Assembly: GCF_006337125.1 (NCBI RefSeq) | Contig: NZ_CP040887.1 | Coordinates: 1,116,001-1,180,000 of the forward strand | Length of the DNA stretch: 64,000 nucleotides | Direction of reading: 5' to 3' | Origin: Serinicoccus chungangensis | GTDB taxonomy: Bacteria > Actinomycetota > Actinomycetes > Actinomycetales > Dermatophilaceae | In this document: positions 17,188 through 26,402 of the stretch, piece by piece | Layout of the letters: each line of letters starts with the position of its first letter | Numbering within the stretch: the stretch's first letter is position 1 | Translations under genes and position numbers: made by a program | The notes under the pieces: generated by a model | Database searches by the model: none | The model's input: the letters and a program-made list of their open reading frames with translations, nothing else | What the model was told of the DNA's origin: nothing

Positions 17188-18981
17188 TCAGCGTCGGCGG
17201 TAGACCGCCTCGATCTGCTCGGCGTGCGCCTCGGCCACGACGTGACGACGCAGCTTCAGCGACGGGGTGAGCGTCCCTGCCTCGACGGTGAAGTCCTCGG
17301 CCAGCACGGTGAAGGCGCGGATCGACTCGGCGCGGCTCACCGCGGCGTTGGCCTCGTCCACCGCGTCCTGGATCTCCTGCCGCAGGAGCGGGTGCGTGAC
17401 GACCTGCTCGGGGGGCAGCCCGGTCAGGCCGTGGCGTCCCAGCCAGTCGGGCAACAGGTCGGCGTCCAGCGTCACCAGGGCCGCGACGAAGGGCCGGGCC
17501 TCACCGACCACCATGCACTGCGAGACGAGGGGATGAGCGCGGAGCCGGTCCTCGAGCGGGCCCGGCACGACGTTCTTGCCGCCGGCGGTGACGAGGATCT
17601 CCTTGCTGCGGCCGGTGACCCGCAGGAACCCGTCGGCGTCCACCTCGCCCAGGTCCCCGGTGCGCAGCCACCCCTCCTGCAGGACCGCAGCGGTCCCCTC
17701 CGGGTCGTGGCGGTATCCGCGGAACACCCCGACGCCCTTGACGAGGATCTCGCCGTCGTCGGCCACCCGCACCGAGACCCCGGGCAGGGGTCGCCCCACC
17801 GTCCCGATGCGCAGCTGGTCCGGGGTGTTGACGGTGACCGGTGCCGTGGTCTCGGTCAGGCCGTAGCCCTCGAGCACGACGATGCCTGCTCCCCGGAAGA
17901 AGTGCCCGAGCCGTGACCCCAGCGCGGCCCCGCCCGAGATGGCGTAGCGGACCCGGCCGCCCAGGGAGGCGCGCAGCCGGCCCAGGACCAGGCGGTCGGC
18001 GAGGGCGTGCTGCACCCGCAGGACGGGTCCCACCGACCCGGTGTCCACCGCGCGGCTGTGGGCGTCGGCGACCCGCGCCGCCCACCGGAAGACGGCGGCC
18101 CGCCCCGAGGCCTGCGCCCGCTGCTCGGCGGCGGCGTAGATCTTCTCGAAGACCCGGGGCACCGCGAGCACGAAGGTCGGGCCGAAGCCGGCCAGGTCGT
18201 CCAGCAGGCTGCGGGCGTCCGGGCTGTGGCCCATGCGCACCCCGGCGCGCAGGCAGACCACCTGGATGAACCGGGCGAAGACGTGCGCCAGGGGGAGGAA
18301 GATGAGGTTGGCGGCGCCCGGGGCCTCGACGACGACGGCCAGCCGTTCGCAGGCGTTGTCGGCCAGGGCCATGAAGTTGCCGTGGGTCAGCTCGCAGCCG
18401 CGGGGCACCCCGGTCGTCCCGGAGGTGTAGATGATCGTCGCGAGGTCACCCCGGTCGACCGCGCTGCGCCGCGCCTCCAGCTCGTCGTCGGCGACCTCCA
18501 GCCCGGCTGCGGCCAGCTCCTCCAGCGACCCCGACCCGATCTGCCACACGTCGCGCAGGTCGGGCAGGTCGTCGCGGCACCGGGTGACGACGGCACGCAT
18601 CGCGGCGTCCTCGACGATCATGGCGACCGCCCCCGAGTCCTGGCAGATCCATCGCACCTGGTCCGCCGAGCTGGTCTCGTAGACGGGCACCGGCACCGCC
18701 CCCACGCTCCACAGCGCCAGGTCGGTCACGGTCCACTCCAGCCGTGTCCGGCTCATCAGCGCCACCCGGTCGCCCGCGCCGACACCGGCGGCGAGGAAGC
18801 CCTTGGCCAGGCGGTCGACCCGGCCCTGCAGCTCGACGGCGGTGACGTCGCGCCAGGTGTCCCCGTCCCGGGCCGAGGCCAGCACCCGTGCCGGCTCCCG
18901 GTAGGCCCACCCGAGCAGGTAGTCCACGAGGTTGCCGGCCCCCGATCCGGTCACCAGGGGAGGGACGGACACCTCGGACAC
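17188..18981 (-). CDS. Long-chain fatty acid--CoA ligase (FadD15-like)
   Basis: 597-residue AMP-forming synthetase that activates fatty acids with ATP and CoA. The P-loop IIYTSGTTGVPRG, the LPLAHVFARF block, the YAISGGAALG region, GYGLTETTAPVTVN and the hinge/catalytic segment LRTGDLGEVDADGFLRVTGRSKE are intact. Length is standard. GTG 18981 is preceded by GGGAG with 7-nt spacing. By position it corresponds to M. tuberculosis fadD15 (Rv2187). The chain-length preference cannot be read from sequence. Confidence 0.92.
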   Translation of the reverse strand: MSEVSVPPLVTGSGAGNLVDYLLGWAYREPARVLASARDGDTWRDVTAVELQGRVDRLAKGFLAAGVGAGDRVALMSRTRLEWTVTDLALWSVGAVPVPVYETSSADQVRWICQDSGAVAMIVEDAAMRAVVTRCRDDLPDLRDVWQIGSGSLEELAAAGLEVADDELEARRSAVDRGDLATIIYTSGTTGVPRGCELTHGNFMALADNACERLAVVVEAPGAANLIFLPLAHVFARFIQVVCLRAGVRMGHSPDARSLLDDLAGFGPTFVLAVPRVFEKIYAAAEQRAQASGRAAVFRWAARVADAHSRAVDTGSVGPVLRVQHALADRLVLGRLRASLGGRVRYAISGGAALGSRLGHFFRGAGIVVLEGYGLTETTAPVTVNTPDQLRIGTVGRPLPGVSVRVADDGEILVKGVGVFRGYRHDPEGTAAVLQEGWLRTGDLGEVDADGFLRVTGRSKEILVTAGGKNVVPGPLEDRLRAHPLVSQCMVVGEARPFVAALVTLDADLLPDWLGRHGLTGLPPEQVVTHPLLRQEIQDAVDEANAAVSRAESIRAFTVLAEDFTVEAGTLTPSLKLRRHVVAEAHAEQIEAVYRRR

Positions 18982-19024
18982 GACGACGCTCCCATTCGCG
19001 GATCGGCTTCACTCGGGCGGCCTC

Positions 19025-19030
19025 ACCCTA
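19025..19030 (-). promoter_or_regulatory. Putative -10 hexamer of the acyl-CoA ligase gene
   Basis: TAGGGT on the minus strand would give a leader of about 37 nt to the GTG at 18981. It is divergent from, and 11 bp away from, the ROK kinase -10 box. Confidence 0.35.
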
Positions 19031-19041
19031 CCCTCGCCCGA

Positions 19042-19047
19042 TAGGGT
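19042..19047 (+). promoter_or_regulatory. Leaderless -10 hexamer of the ROK kinase pair
   Basis: TAGGGT ends 6 nt before the GTG at 19054. Confidence 0.5.
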
Positions 19048-19053
19048 GCAGGA

Positions 19054-20010
19054 GTGAGGACCTGCGTCGGCGTGGACATCGGAGGCACCAAGATCGCGGC
19101 GAGCGCGGTCCAGGACGGCACCATCCTGGAGCAGGCGCTGCGGGAGACCCCGGCGCAGGCGCCGGACGACATCGTGACCGCCGTCGCGGACCTCCTGCGC
19201 GAGCTGGCGGAGCGGCTCGGCCCGGACCGGCCGATCGAGGCGGTGGGGGTGGCGTGCGCCGGCTTCATCGACCGGACCGGCGACCTCGTCGTCTTCGCCC
19301 CCAACCTCGCCTGGCGGGACGAGCCGCTGCGGGAGCGGCTCGAGCGGGCCACCGGGCTGCCGGTGGTGCTGGAGAACGACGCCAACGCCGCTGCGTGGGG
19401 GGAGTTCCGTTTCGGCGCCGCACGAGACGCCGAGGAGATGGTGCTCATCACCCTCGGCACCGGTGTCGGCGGGGGCATCGTCGTGGACGGGGAGCTGGTC
19501 CGGGGCACGCACGGGATGGCGGCCGAGGTCGGCCACATGCGGATGGTCCCGGACGGGCACCGCTGCGGGTGCGGCAACAAGGGCTGCTGGGAGGTGTACG
19601 CCTCGGGCAGCGCCCTGGTGCGGGAAGCGCGCGACCTCGTGGCCGGTGGGAGCCCGCACGCGGGCGCGCTGTCGGACGCCTGCGGCGCAGACCCGGCCGC
19701 CCTCACCGGGGTCATGGTCACCCAGGTGGCGCAGGCGGGCGACCCGGCGGCCCAGGAGCTGCTCGAGGACGTCGGCCGCTGGGCCGGGGAGGGCCTGGCG
19801 TCCCTCGCCGCGATCCTCGACCCGGGGCTGCTCGTCATCGGCGGTGGGGTCTCGGCGGCGGGCGACCTCGTCCTGCAGCCGGCCCGACGCGCCTTCGGGC
19901 GTCACCTCACCGGGCGCGGGCACCGCGAGATCACGCCGGTGGTGCTGGCCGAGCTCGGCAACGAGGCAGGGATGATCGGGGCGGCGGACCTCGCCTCCCG
20001 CCGGGTGTGA
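19054..20010 (+). CDS. ROK-family sugar kinase 1 (glucokinase-like)
   Basis: 318-residue kinase of the ROK family. The ATP motif DIGGTKIAASAV is at the N-terminus, the catalytic Asp109 lies in ENDANAAAWGE, LGTGVGGGIVV is the second phosphate loop, and EVGHMRM with CGCGNKGCWE forms the zinc site. All catalytic residues are present and no HTH domain precedes them, so it is an enzyme and not a repressor. Glucokinase activity is the most likely role. GTG 19054 follows TAGGGT by 6 nt. Its stop overlaps the second ROK kinase (GTGA). Confidence 0.9.
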   Translation: MRTCVGVDIGGTKIAASAVQDGTILEQALRETPAQAPDDIVTAVADLLRELAERLGPDRPIEAVGVACAGFIDRTGDLVVFAPNLAWRDEPLRERLERATGLPVVLENDANAAAWGEFRFGAARDAEEMVLITLGTGVGGGIVVDGELVRGTHGMAAEVGHMRMVPDGHRCGCGNKGCWEVYASGSALVREARDLVAGGSPHAGALSDACGADPAALTGVMVTQVAQAGDPAAQELLEDVGRWAGEGLASLAAILDPGLLVIGGGVSAAGDLVLQPARRAFGRHLTGRGHREITPVVLAELGNEAGMIGAADLASRRV

Positions 20011-21023
20011 GCGTCCCGGCGCCAGGCCGCGCCGTCCTGGCCGTCGGTGTCGACGTCGGGGGCACGCACGTCAAGGCGGGGCTGGTCGACGCGCAGGGAC
20101 GGGTCACCTCCGAGGCGCGCCGCCGGACCCCGGTGCGCACGGCGGCGCCCGCCACCGTGGAGGACCTCGTCGTCGAGGTGGTGCAGGAGCTCCTCCAGCA
20201 GGTGCCGTCCGACGTCCGTGACCTCGTGCCCGTCGGGGTGGGGGCGGCCGGGTTCGTCGACGCCGACCGGGGCCGCGTGGTCTTCGCGCCCCACCTGTCC
20301 TGGCGGGACGAGCCGCTGCGGGACGCCCTCACGGCCCGGCTGGGGCGGCCGGTGGTGCTGGACAACGACGCGCACGCCGCGGCGTGGGCCGAGCACCGGT
20401 TCGGGGCCGCTCAGGGGGAGAGCCACCTGGTGGTGCTGACGCTGGGGACCGGTATCGGCGGTGCCATCCTCACCCACGGTCGGCTGCAGCGCGGGCGCCA
20501 CGGGCTGGCCGGGGAGTTCGGGCACCAGCAGGTGGTCCCGGGAGGGCTGCGCTGCGAGTGCGGCAACCAGGGGTGCTGGGAGCAGTACGCCTCGGGCCGG
20601 GCGCTCGCCCGTCTCGCCCGGGAGGTGCTGCGGGTCGGGGGTCCGCCGGCCGCGGCCCTGCGCGCCGGCCCGGATGGTGACGTCACCGGCGAGCACGTGT
20701 GGCGGGCCGCGCGGGACGGGGACCCCAGTAGCCGGAGGATCCTGGCCGAGGTCGGGCGGTGGCTCGGGGCGGGGCTGGCGGGTGTCGTGGGCTCCCTCGA
20801 CCCGGGGACCGTGGTGATCGGGGGTGGCGTCAGCCTGGCCGGCGACCTCCTGCTCGACCCGGCCCGCGAGACCCTCGCCGGCACCCTGGTCGGCCGCGGC
20901 CACCGCCCGGTCCCCCCGGTCCTGGCTGCGCGGCTGGGGCAGCGCGCCGGTCTCGTGGGCGCGGCCGACCTGGCCCGCCACCCCGACGGGGCGGCCTCCC
21001 CGCACCGCGCCGGGTCCGGGTGA
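20007..21023 (+). CDS. ROK-family sugar kinase 2 (tandem paralogue)
   Basis: 338-residue ROK kinase that looks like a tandem duplicate of the preceding gene: both share VVFAP-x-L-x-WRDEPLR, the LGTG-x-GG loop and the zinc site, here CECGNQGCWEQYASG. The catalytic Asp121 is in DNDAHAAAW. The proteins have diverged clearly, so substrate preference may differ (for example another hexose or an amino sugar). GTG 20007 overlaps the upstream stop by 4 nt, giving translational coupling. The C-terminal 15 residues are a loose Pro/Ser/Gly tail. Confidence 0.88.
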   Translation: MSVPAPGRAVLAVGVDVGGTHVKAGLVDAQGRVTSEARRRTPVRTAAPATVEDLVVEVVQELLQQVPSDVRDLVPVGVGAAGFVDADRGRVVFAPHLSWRDEPLRDALTARLGRPVVLDNDAHAAAWAEHRFGAAQGESHLVVLTLGTGIGGAILTHGRLQRGRHGLAGEFGHQQVVPGGLRCECGNQGCWEQYASGRALARLAREVLRVGGPPAAALRAGPDGDVTGEHVWRAARDGDPSSRRILAEVGRWLGAGLAGVVGSLDPGTVVIGGGVSLAGDLLLDPARETLAGTLVGRGHRPVPPVLAARLGQRAGLVGAADLARHPDGAASPHRAGSG

Positions 21024-21067
21024 CCCCGCATACCGGGTCCGCGGGGGGCGTGGGGGAGGATGAGCCC

Positions 21068-21754
21068 ATGCCCTCCCTGCGCGTCGCCAGCTACAACCTG
21101 CGCGGACTCAAGGACAGCGCGGACGCGGCCGCCGCGGTCGTCCGCGCGATCCGCCCCGACGTCCTGCTGCTGCAGGAGCTGCCCCGTCACCCGGGTTCGG
21201 AGTACGCCGTCAGCGCCTTCGCCCGCAGCTGCGACCTGCTCTGGTCGGGGCGCACCAGGCTGCTCAGCGGCACCGGCCTCATGACCTCGCTGCGGGTGAC
21301 CGCGGCCGACTCGGTGGACCGCCGGCTGCGCGTGGGGCTGCGGGAGAACCCGCGCGGCTACACCACGACCCGGGTCCGGCTGCCGGAGGGACCCCAGGTG
21401 GACGTCGTGTCCGTCCACCTGTCCCTGCGGGCCGAGCAGCGGGAGCAGCACACCGGCACGGTCCTGGCCGAGCTCGCCGCGGCGCGGGCCGGCTCCGAGG
21501 ACGTGCCCGTGGTGCTCGGCGGCGACCTCAACGAGGAGCGCGACGGGGCCGCGTGGCGCATGCTGGCCGACGGGCTGCAGGAGGTCAGCGACGACCGGCC
21601 GACCTTCCCGGCCCACCAGCCGCACCGCCACATCGACGCGGTGTTCGCCCGCGGCCACCGTGGCGCGGAGCCCGGGGACCCCGCCCTGCTGGACGGTATG
21701 CCGGTGCGCGAGGCGAGCGACCACCTGCCGGTCTGGGTGGACCTCGAGGTCTGA
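21068..21754 (+). CDS. Endonuclease/exonuclease/phosphatase (EEP) family protein
   Basis: 228-residue metal-dependent hydrolase of the EEP superfamily. The diagnostic blocks are in order: VASYNLRGLKD (Asn), DVLLLQELP (Glu metal ligand), DVVSVHLSL (His), GGDLNEER (Asp/Asn) and the C-terminal SDHLPVWVDLEV (Asp-His). There is no signal peptide, so it acts in the cytoplasm. The substrate (nucleic acid, phospholipid or other phosphodiester) cannot be told from sequence. ATG 21068 has GGAGG upstream at 9 nt. Confidence 0.85.
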   Translation: MPSLRVASYNLRGLKDSADAAAAVVRAIRPDVLLLQELPRHPGSEYAVSAFARSCDLLWSGRTRLLSGTGLMTSLRVTAADSVDRRLRVGLRENPRGYTTTRVRLPEGPQVDVVSVHLSLRAEQREQHTGTVLAELAAARAGSEDVPVVLGGDLNEERDGAAWRMLADGLQEVSDDRPTFPAHQPHRHIDAVFARGHRGAEPGDPALLDGMPVREASDHLPVWVDLEV

Positions 21755-21806
21755 GGGCGACCCGACGCCGGTCCGCAGGCCGGGAGGGACACCCCCGCGG
21801 GCAGGC

Positions 21807-22283
21807 TCAGACGCGGGCGCCGTCGTCCCCGTCGAAGGGCGGCCGACGCCGTGGCTGGCGCAGCACCAGCAGGACGAACCCCCCGATGGCCAGGAGCGCG
21901 CCCACGCCGGCGAAGGCCGGCGGCAGCACGGGCACGACCGCCGAGAGCACGACCAGCAGCGGGCCGACGACGAGCCCCACGACGATGCCCCAGAAGTGCA
22001 GGTCGCCGGCCGGCAGCGGCTCGGGCGGAGGCGGGACGAAGTGCTCCTCCTCCTCGGGCGGCTCGTAGGACCGGTGGTCGGTCGCCATGCCCTCCGGGGT
22101 CGTGGGGCCGCGGTGCGAGGGGCGCGCGGGGGTCGGCGCCTGGTCCGCGGCCGGGGGCCAGGGCGGGTTGACCGTGCCCCCGTGCTGCGCGTCGTGCTCC
22201 CCGCGCAGGCCCGCCACGATCTCGCGGAAGACCCGGTCCACCTCAGGGTCGGCCGGGCCGTCCTCGGGGCTGCGGGGGCTCAC
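21807..22283 (-). CDS. Actinobacterial membrane protein of unknown function
   Basis: 158 residues from GTG 22283. The N-terminal 90 residues are cytoplasmic, acidic and proline-rich, beginning PRSPEDGPADPEVDRVFREIVAGL, a short amphipathic helix. Two hydrophobic segments follow (WGIVVGLVVGPLLVVLSAVV and AFAGVGALLAIGGFVLLVL), then a basic tail RQPRRRPP. An open extension to 22385 is possible but less likely. Adjacent genes do not suggest a role. It is convergent with the EEP gene and divergent from plsC. Confidence 0.65.
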   Translation of the reverse strand: MSPRSPEDGPADPEVDRVFREIVAGLRGEHDAQHGGTVNPPWPPAADQAPTPARPSHRGPTTPEGMATDHRSYEPPEEEEHFVPPPPEPLPAGDLHFWGIVVGLVVGPLLVVLSAVVPVLPPAFAGVGALLAIGGFVLLVLRQPRRRPPFDGDDGARV

Positions 22284-22340
22284 CCCACCAGTCTTGCACG
22301 GTGCCCGGCTCGGTCCGACGCGGTGCCGGGCTCCCGGGGG

Positions 22341-22346
22341 TAGAGT
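22341..22346 (+). promoter_or_regulatory. Putative -10 hexamer of plsC
   Basis: TAGAGT would start a leader of about 50 nt carrying GAGGAGGA ahead of the ATG at 22405. Confidence 0.4.
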
Positions 22347-22404
22347 CGGCGCGCACACCGGCGCCCGCAGCGCGGCGGACGACACGGCCCGAGGAGGACG
22401 CCCG

Positions 22405-23295
22405 ATGATCTACTGGATCCTCAAGCACCTGGTGGTCGGGCCCCCGCTGCGCGCGGTCTTCCGTCCCTGGATCGAGGGCAAGCAGCACCTGCCGCAGACG
22501 GGCGCGGCGATCCTGGCGAGCAACCACCTGTCGTTCTCCGACTCGATCTTCCTCCCGCTCCTGGTGGACCGCCGCATCACCTTCCCCGCCAAGATGGAGT
22601 ACTTCACGGGGACCGGCGTCAAGGGCTGGCTCACCCGGTTGTTCTTCACCTCCACCGGTCAGATCCCCATCGACCGCTCCGGGGGCTCGGCGTCGATGGC
22701 CGCGCTGGAGCAGGGCCTGCACGTGCTGCGCCGTGGGGAATTGTTCGGCATCTACCCCGAGGGCACCCGCAGTCCCGACGGCCGGCTCTACCGCGGCAAG
22801 ACCGGCATGGCCCGGCTGGCGCTGGAGGCGGACGTGCCGATCATCCCGTGCGCCATGATCGACACCGACAAGGCGCAGCCGACGGGACAGAAGATCCCCA
22901 ACGTGGTGCAGGTGGGGGTGCGTGTCGGGCGTCCGCTCTCCTGGCCCGAGCACGCCGGGCGCACCGAGGACCACGCGGTGCTGCGACAGATCACCGACGA
23001 GGTCATGGCCGAGCTGCAGCGGCTCTCCGGGCAGGTCTACGTCGACGAGTACGCCGCGAGCGTCAAGGAGCGCCTCGCCGCCCGCGCCCGGTCCGGGGTC
23101 GAGCAGGCCCGGGCCGGTCTGGAGCAGGCCACGGAGCGGGCCAAGGAGGGTCTGGAGCACGCGGGCGAGAAGGCCCGTGAGGGCCTGAGCCACGCCCGCG
23201 AGGACATCGCCGGGGCGACCGGGAAGGCCAAGGAGAGCCTCGCCGAGCGACGGGCGCGGCGGCGGACCGAGCACGAGGACGCCCCCGAGGCGTGA
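22405..23295 (+). CDS. plsC: 1-acyl-sn-glycerol-3-phosphate acyltransferase with amphipathic tail
   Basis: 296-residue membrane-associated acyltransferase that makes phosphatidic acid from lysophosphatidic acid. The catalytic NHLSFSD (HX4D) is near residue 39 and the phosphate-binding IYPEGTRSPDG near residue 115. Beyond residue 225 is an unusual tail of repeated Ala/Glu/Lys/Arg heptad-to-11-mer units (EQARAGLEQATERAKEGLEH and similar), predicted as a long amphipathic helix like LEA or apolipoprotein repeats. ATG 22405 has GAGGAGGA upstream. It lies in the plsC position of the M. tuberculosis locus (Rv2182c). Confidence 0.88.
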   Translation: MIYWILKHLVVGPPLRAVFRPWIEGKQHLPQTGAAILASNHLSFSDSIFLPLLVDRRITFPAKMEYFTGTGVKGWLTRLFFTSTGQIPIDRSGGSASMAALEQGLHVLRRGELFGIYPEGTRSPDGRLYRGKTGMARLALEADVPIIPCAMIDTDKAQPTGQKIPNVVQVGVRVGRPLSWPEHAGRTEDHAVLRQITDEVMAELQRLSGQVYVDEYAASVKERLAARARSGVEQARAGLEQATERAKEGLEHAGEKAREGLSHAREDIAGATGKAKESLAERRARRRTEHEDAPEA

Positions 23296-23326
23296 CGCGG
23301 CGTCAGAACCACCACCTGCCGTCTCC

Positions 23327-23332
23327 TACCAT
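23327..23332 (+). promoter_or_regulatory. Leaderless -10 hexamer of aroG
   Basis: TACCAT ends 6 nt before the GTG at 23339. Confidence 0.55.
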
Positions 23333-23338
23333 GGAGCG

Positions 23339-24706
23339 GTGAGCACCGACCTGACCGGCCTGGCCACCTCCGGTGGCCCCGACATCGACTGGCCCGACCT
23401 GCCCGCGCGCCAGCAGCCGACGTGGCACGACCCCGCGGCCCTCGCCCAGACCCTGTCGGTGCTCGGGACCTATCCGCCCCTCGTCTTCGCCGGGGAGTGC
23501 GACCAGCTGCGCTCGCGGATGGCCGACGTGGCGGCCGGGCGGGCCTTCACGCTCCAGGGCGGCGACTGCGCCGAGACGCTGGCCGACGTGACGGGTCCCA
23601 ACATCCGGGACCGCATCAAGACGATCCTGCAGATGGCCGTCGTCCTCACCTACGGCGCGGGGACGCCGATCGTCAAGGTCGGGCGGATGGCCGGGCAGTT
23701 CGCCAAGCCGCGCAGCTCGGACACCGAGACGCGCGACGGGGTGACCCTGCCGGCATACCGCGGGGACATGGTCAACGGCTTCGAGTTCACGCCCGAGGCG
23801 CGCCGCCCCGACCCCGAGCGGCTGCTGCGGTGCTACCACGCGAGCTCGGCCACCCTCAACCTCGTCCGCGGGTTCACCAGCGGCGGCTTCGCCGACCTGC
23901 GCAGCGTGCACGCCTGGAACAAGGGCTTCCTCACCGGGCCGGCGCAGGCGAGGTACGAGCTCATGGCCGGGCAGATCGACCGGGCGGTCCGCTTCCTCGA
24001 GGCCTCGGGCGTCGCCGACGCCGAGGAGATGCGTCGGGTCGAGTTCTACTCCGCGCACGAGGCGCTGGTCCTCGACTACGAGCGCCCCATGGTCCGCCGC
24101 GATCACCGGACCGGGCTGCTCTACGACACGTCCAGCCACCTCGTCTGGGTGGGCGAGCGCACCCGCGACCTGGACGGCGCGCACATCGACTTCGTCTCCC
24201 GGATCCAGAACCCGGTGGCGGTCAAGCTCGGCCCGTCCGCCGACCGCGACACCGTGCTGGCGCTCATGGACCGGATCGACCCCGACCGCACCCCGGGGCG
24301 TCTCACCTTCATCACCCGCATGGGCGCGGGGACGATCCGGGACGTGCTCCCGTCGCTGCTCACCTCGCTCGGCGAGGACGCGCGGCGGGTGGCCTGGGTG
24401 TGCGACCCGATGCACGGCAACACCTTCACCTCCCCGAGCGGCTTCAAGACCCGCCGCTTCGAGGACGTCGTGGACGAGGTGCGCGGCTTCTTCGCCGCGC
24501 ACGCCGAGGCGGGCACCCATCCCGGGGGCATCCACGTGGAGCTGACCGGCAACGACGTCACCGAGTGCGTCGGCGGCACGACCCCGGTCGACCTCGACGA
24601 CCTGGGGCTGCGCTACGAGACGCTGTGCGACCCCCGCCTCAACCACCAGCAGAGCCTGGAGCTGGCCTTCCTCGTCGCCGAGATGCTGGAGCGGGGCGGC
24701 CGCTGA
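23339..24706 (+). CDS. aroG: 3-deoxy-7-phosphoheptulonate synthase, class II
   Basis: First step of the shikimate pathway: joins phosphoenolpyruvate and erythrose 4-phosphate. The 455-residue class II (plant/mycobacterial type) enzyme shows [51 protein letters not shown] and [12 protein letters not shown]. Metal ligands Cys, His, Glu and Asp of the class are within these blocks. GTG 23339 follows TACCAT by 6 nt. It heads an operon with a threonine aldolase and a molybdopterin protein. aroQ, also in the shikimate pathway, lies at 50518. Confidence 0.96.
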   Translation: MSTDLTGLATSGGPDIDWPDLPARQQPTWHDPAALAQTLSVLGTYPPLVFAGECDQLRSRMADVAAGRAFTLQGGDCAETLADVTGPNIRDRIKTILQMAVVLTYGAGTPIVKVGRMAGQFAKPRSSDTETRDGVTLPAYRGDMVNGFEFTPEARRPDPERLLRCYHASSATLNLVRGFTSGGFADLRSVHAWNKGFLTGPAQARYELMAGQIDRAVRFLEASGVADAEEMRRVEFYSAHEALVLDYERPMVRRDHRTGLLYDTSSHLVWVGERTRDLDGAHIDFVSRIQNPVAVKLGPSADRDTVLALMDRIDPDRTPGRLTFITRMGAGTIRDVLPSLLTSLGEDARRVAWVCDPMHGNTFTSPSGFKTRRFEDVVDEVRGFFAAHAEAGTHPGGIHVELTGNDVTECVGGTTPVDLDDLGLRYETLCDPRLNHQQSLELAFLVAEMLERGGR

Positions 24707-24707
24707 G

Positions 24708-25775
24708 ATGGGTGGGCCCGCCGGACCGACCGCTGACCTGCGCTCGGACACGCTGACCCGTCCCACGACGGGGATGCGGGCGGCGATGGTCGACGCCGAG
24801 GTCGGCGACGACGTCTACGCCGAGGACCCGACGGTGGCGGCCCTGGAGGAGCGGGTCGCCGCGCTGCTGGGGCACGAGGCGGCGCTCTTCATGCCGACCG
24901 GCTCGATGGCCAACCAGATCGGGCTGCGGCTGCACGCCGGTCCCGGGACGGAGGTCATCAGCGACCACCTCGCGCACGTCCTGCGGGCCGAGCTGGGGGC
25001 CGCGGCGGCCTTCTCGGGCATCACCACGCGCAGCTGGGTCGCCGACCGGGGGCGCCTGGACGTCGACACCGCGCTCGCCGTCATGGTGCCCGACGGCGGC
25101 GCCTACCAGGTGAGCACCGCGTGCGTCGTCGTCGAGAACACCCACAACTTCGGCGGCGGCACGGTCCAGCCGCTGGCGGACCTGCGGCGGCTGCGCGAGG
25201 GGACCCGGGCGGCCGGCGTCGGGGTGCACCTCGACGGGGCGCGCCTGTGGAACGCGCACGTGGCCACCGGGGTGGCCCTGGCGGACTACGGAGCCTGCGC
25301 CGACACGGTGTCGGTCTGCCTGTCCAAGGGGCTCGGCGCGCCGGTCGGCTCGCTGCTCGTGGCCTCGGCGGACCGGATCGCGCAGGCGCGGATCCTGCGC
25401 AAGCGCATGGGCGGCGGCATGCGCCAGGTCGGTCTGCTGGCCGCGGCCGGGCGCTACGCCCTGGACCACCAGCTCGACCGGCTGGCCGAGGACCACCGTC
25501 GCACCGCGACCGTGGCCCGGGCGGTCGGCCGGGCCGCTCCCGGCGTCGTCGACCCCGAGCAGGTGCACACCAACATCCTCGTGCTCGACGTGGGCGCGGC
25601 CGGATGGGCCGCCGCCGACTTCGTGGCCGCCGCCGGGGAGCGGGGGGTGCTGGGCTACCCCACCGACGCCCGGCACGCCCGCTACGTCTGGCACCTCGAC
25701 GTCGACGACCCGATGACCCAGCACGCCGAAGGTGTCCTGCTCGAGCTGCTGGACCGGGGCGGCGTCACTCCGTGA
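24708..25775 (+). CDS. ltaE: Low-specificity L-threonine aldolase family protein
   Basis: PLP-dependent fold-type I enzyme of 355 residues, expected to cleave L-threonine or L-allo-threonine into glycine and acetaldehyde. [18 protein letters not shown] and [11 protein letters not shown] at the N-terminus are diagnostic, [12 protein letters not shown] is the cofactor-binding segment, [11 protein letters not shown] carries the PLP Asp, and Lys207 in [14 protein letters not shown] forms the Schiff base. The start lies 1 nt after the aroG stop, so it is co-transcribed with aroG. It overlaps the next gene by 4 nt. Confidence 0.88.
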   Translation: MGGPAGPTADLRSDTLTRPTTGMRAAMVDAEVGDDVYAEDPTVAALEERVAALLGHEAALFMPTGSMANQIGLRLHAGPGTEVISDHLAHVLRAELGAAAAFSGITTRSWVADRGRLDVDTALAVMVPDGGAYQVSTACVVVENTHNFGGGTVQPLADLRRLREGTRAAGVGVHLDGARLWNAHVATGVALADYGACADTVSVCLSKGLGAPVGSLLVASADRIAQARILRKRMGGGMRQVGLLAAAGRYALDHQLDRLAEDHRRTATVARAVGRAAPGVVDPEQVHTNILVLDVGAAGWAAADFVAAAGERGVLGYPTDARHARYVWHLDVDDPMTQHAEGVLLELLDRGGVTP

Positions 25776-26365
25776 CCGACGCCGGGGGCGAGCCAGGCAG
25801 CCCGCTGCCCCCCGGGCAGCGGGCGACCCGGACCTGGCGGCCCTCGCACTACGGCCGGGTGCCGCGCCTGGACCCCGACGACTGGACCCTGCGGATCGCC
25901 GGTGACACCCTCGACGGCGGGGTCACCGTGCTGACGTGGGACGACCTGGCCGACCTGCCCTTCGTGGAGGTGTCCGCGAGCCTGCACTGCGTCGACCGGC
26001 ACAGCGTCCGGGACCTGCGCTGGGGCGGCGTGCGGATGCGGGACGTGCTCGCGCTGGCCCCGCCGCACCCGGACGCCGGTCACGTGCTGCTGGCCGCGGC
26101 CCGGGGGTATGCCTCCAGCGTCCTCCTCGCGGACCTGCAGCACCCGGACGCCCTCGTCGCGCACAGCGTGCAGGGCGACCCGCTCACCGCCGAGCACGGG
26201 TGGCCGGCCCGGGCCGTGCTGCCCCACCTCTACGGCTTCAAGGGCCCGAAGTGGCTCGTCGAGGTGACCTACCACCGGCAGCCGCAGCAGGGGTGGTGGG
26301 AGTCGCACGGCTACCACCCGCGGGCCCGGGTGGACCAGGAGGAGCGGTGGGCGCACCAGGGCTGA
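25772..26365 (+). CDS. Molybdopterin-dependent oxidoreductase (sulfite oxidase-like domain)
   Basis: 197-residue protein consisting only of an oxidoreductase molybdopterin-binding fold. [11 protein letters not shown] contains Cys73, the likely molybdenum ligand. [20 protein letters not shown] matches YuiH/MsrP-like proteins. There is no Tat or Sec signal and no dimerisation domain, so it is cytoplasmic and its electron partner is unknown. GTG 25772 overlaps the aldolase stop (GTGA). The linkage to aroG/ltaE is unexplained. Confidence 0.8.
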   Translation: MTDAGGEPGSPLPPGQRATRTWRPSHYGRVPRLDPDDWTLRIAGDTLDGGVTVLTWDDLADLPFVEVSASLHCVDRHSVRDLRWGGVRMRDVLALAPPHPDAGHVLLAAARGYASSVLLADLQHPDALVAHSVQGDPLTAEHGWPARAVLPHLYGFKGPKWLVEVTYHRQPQQGWWESHGYHPRARVDQEERWAHQG

Positions 26366-26402
26366 GGCCGGGTGCCAGCGGCGGCCGTCGGTCCGTCGGG
26401 AC

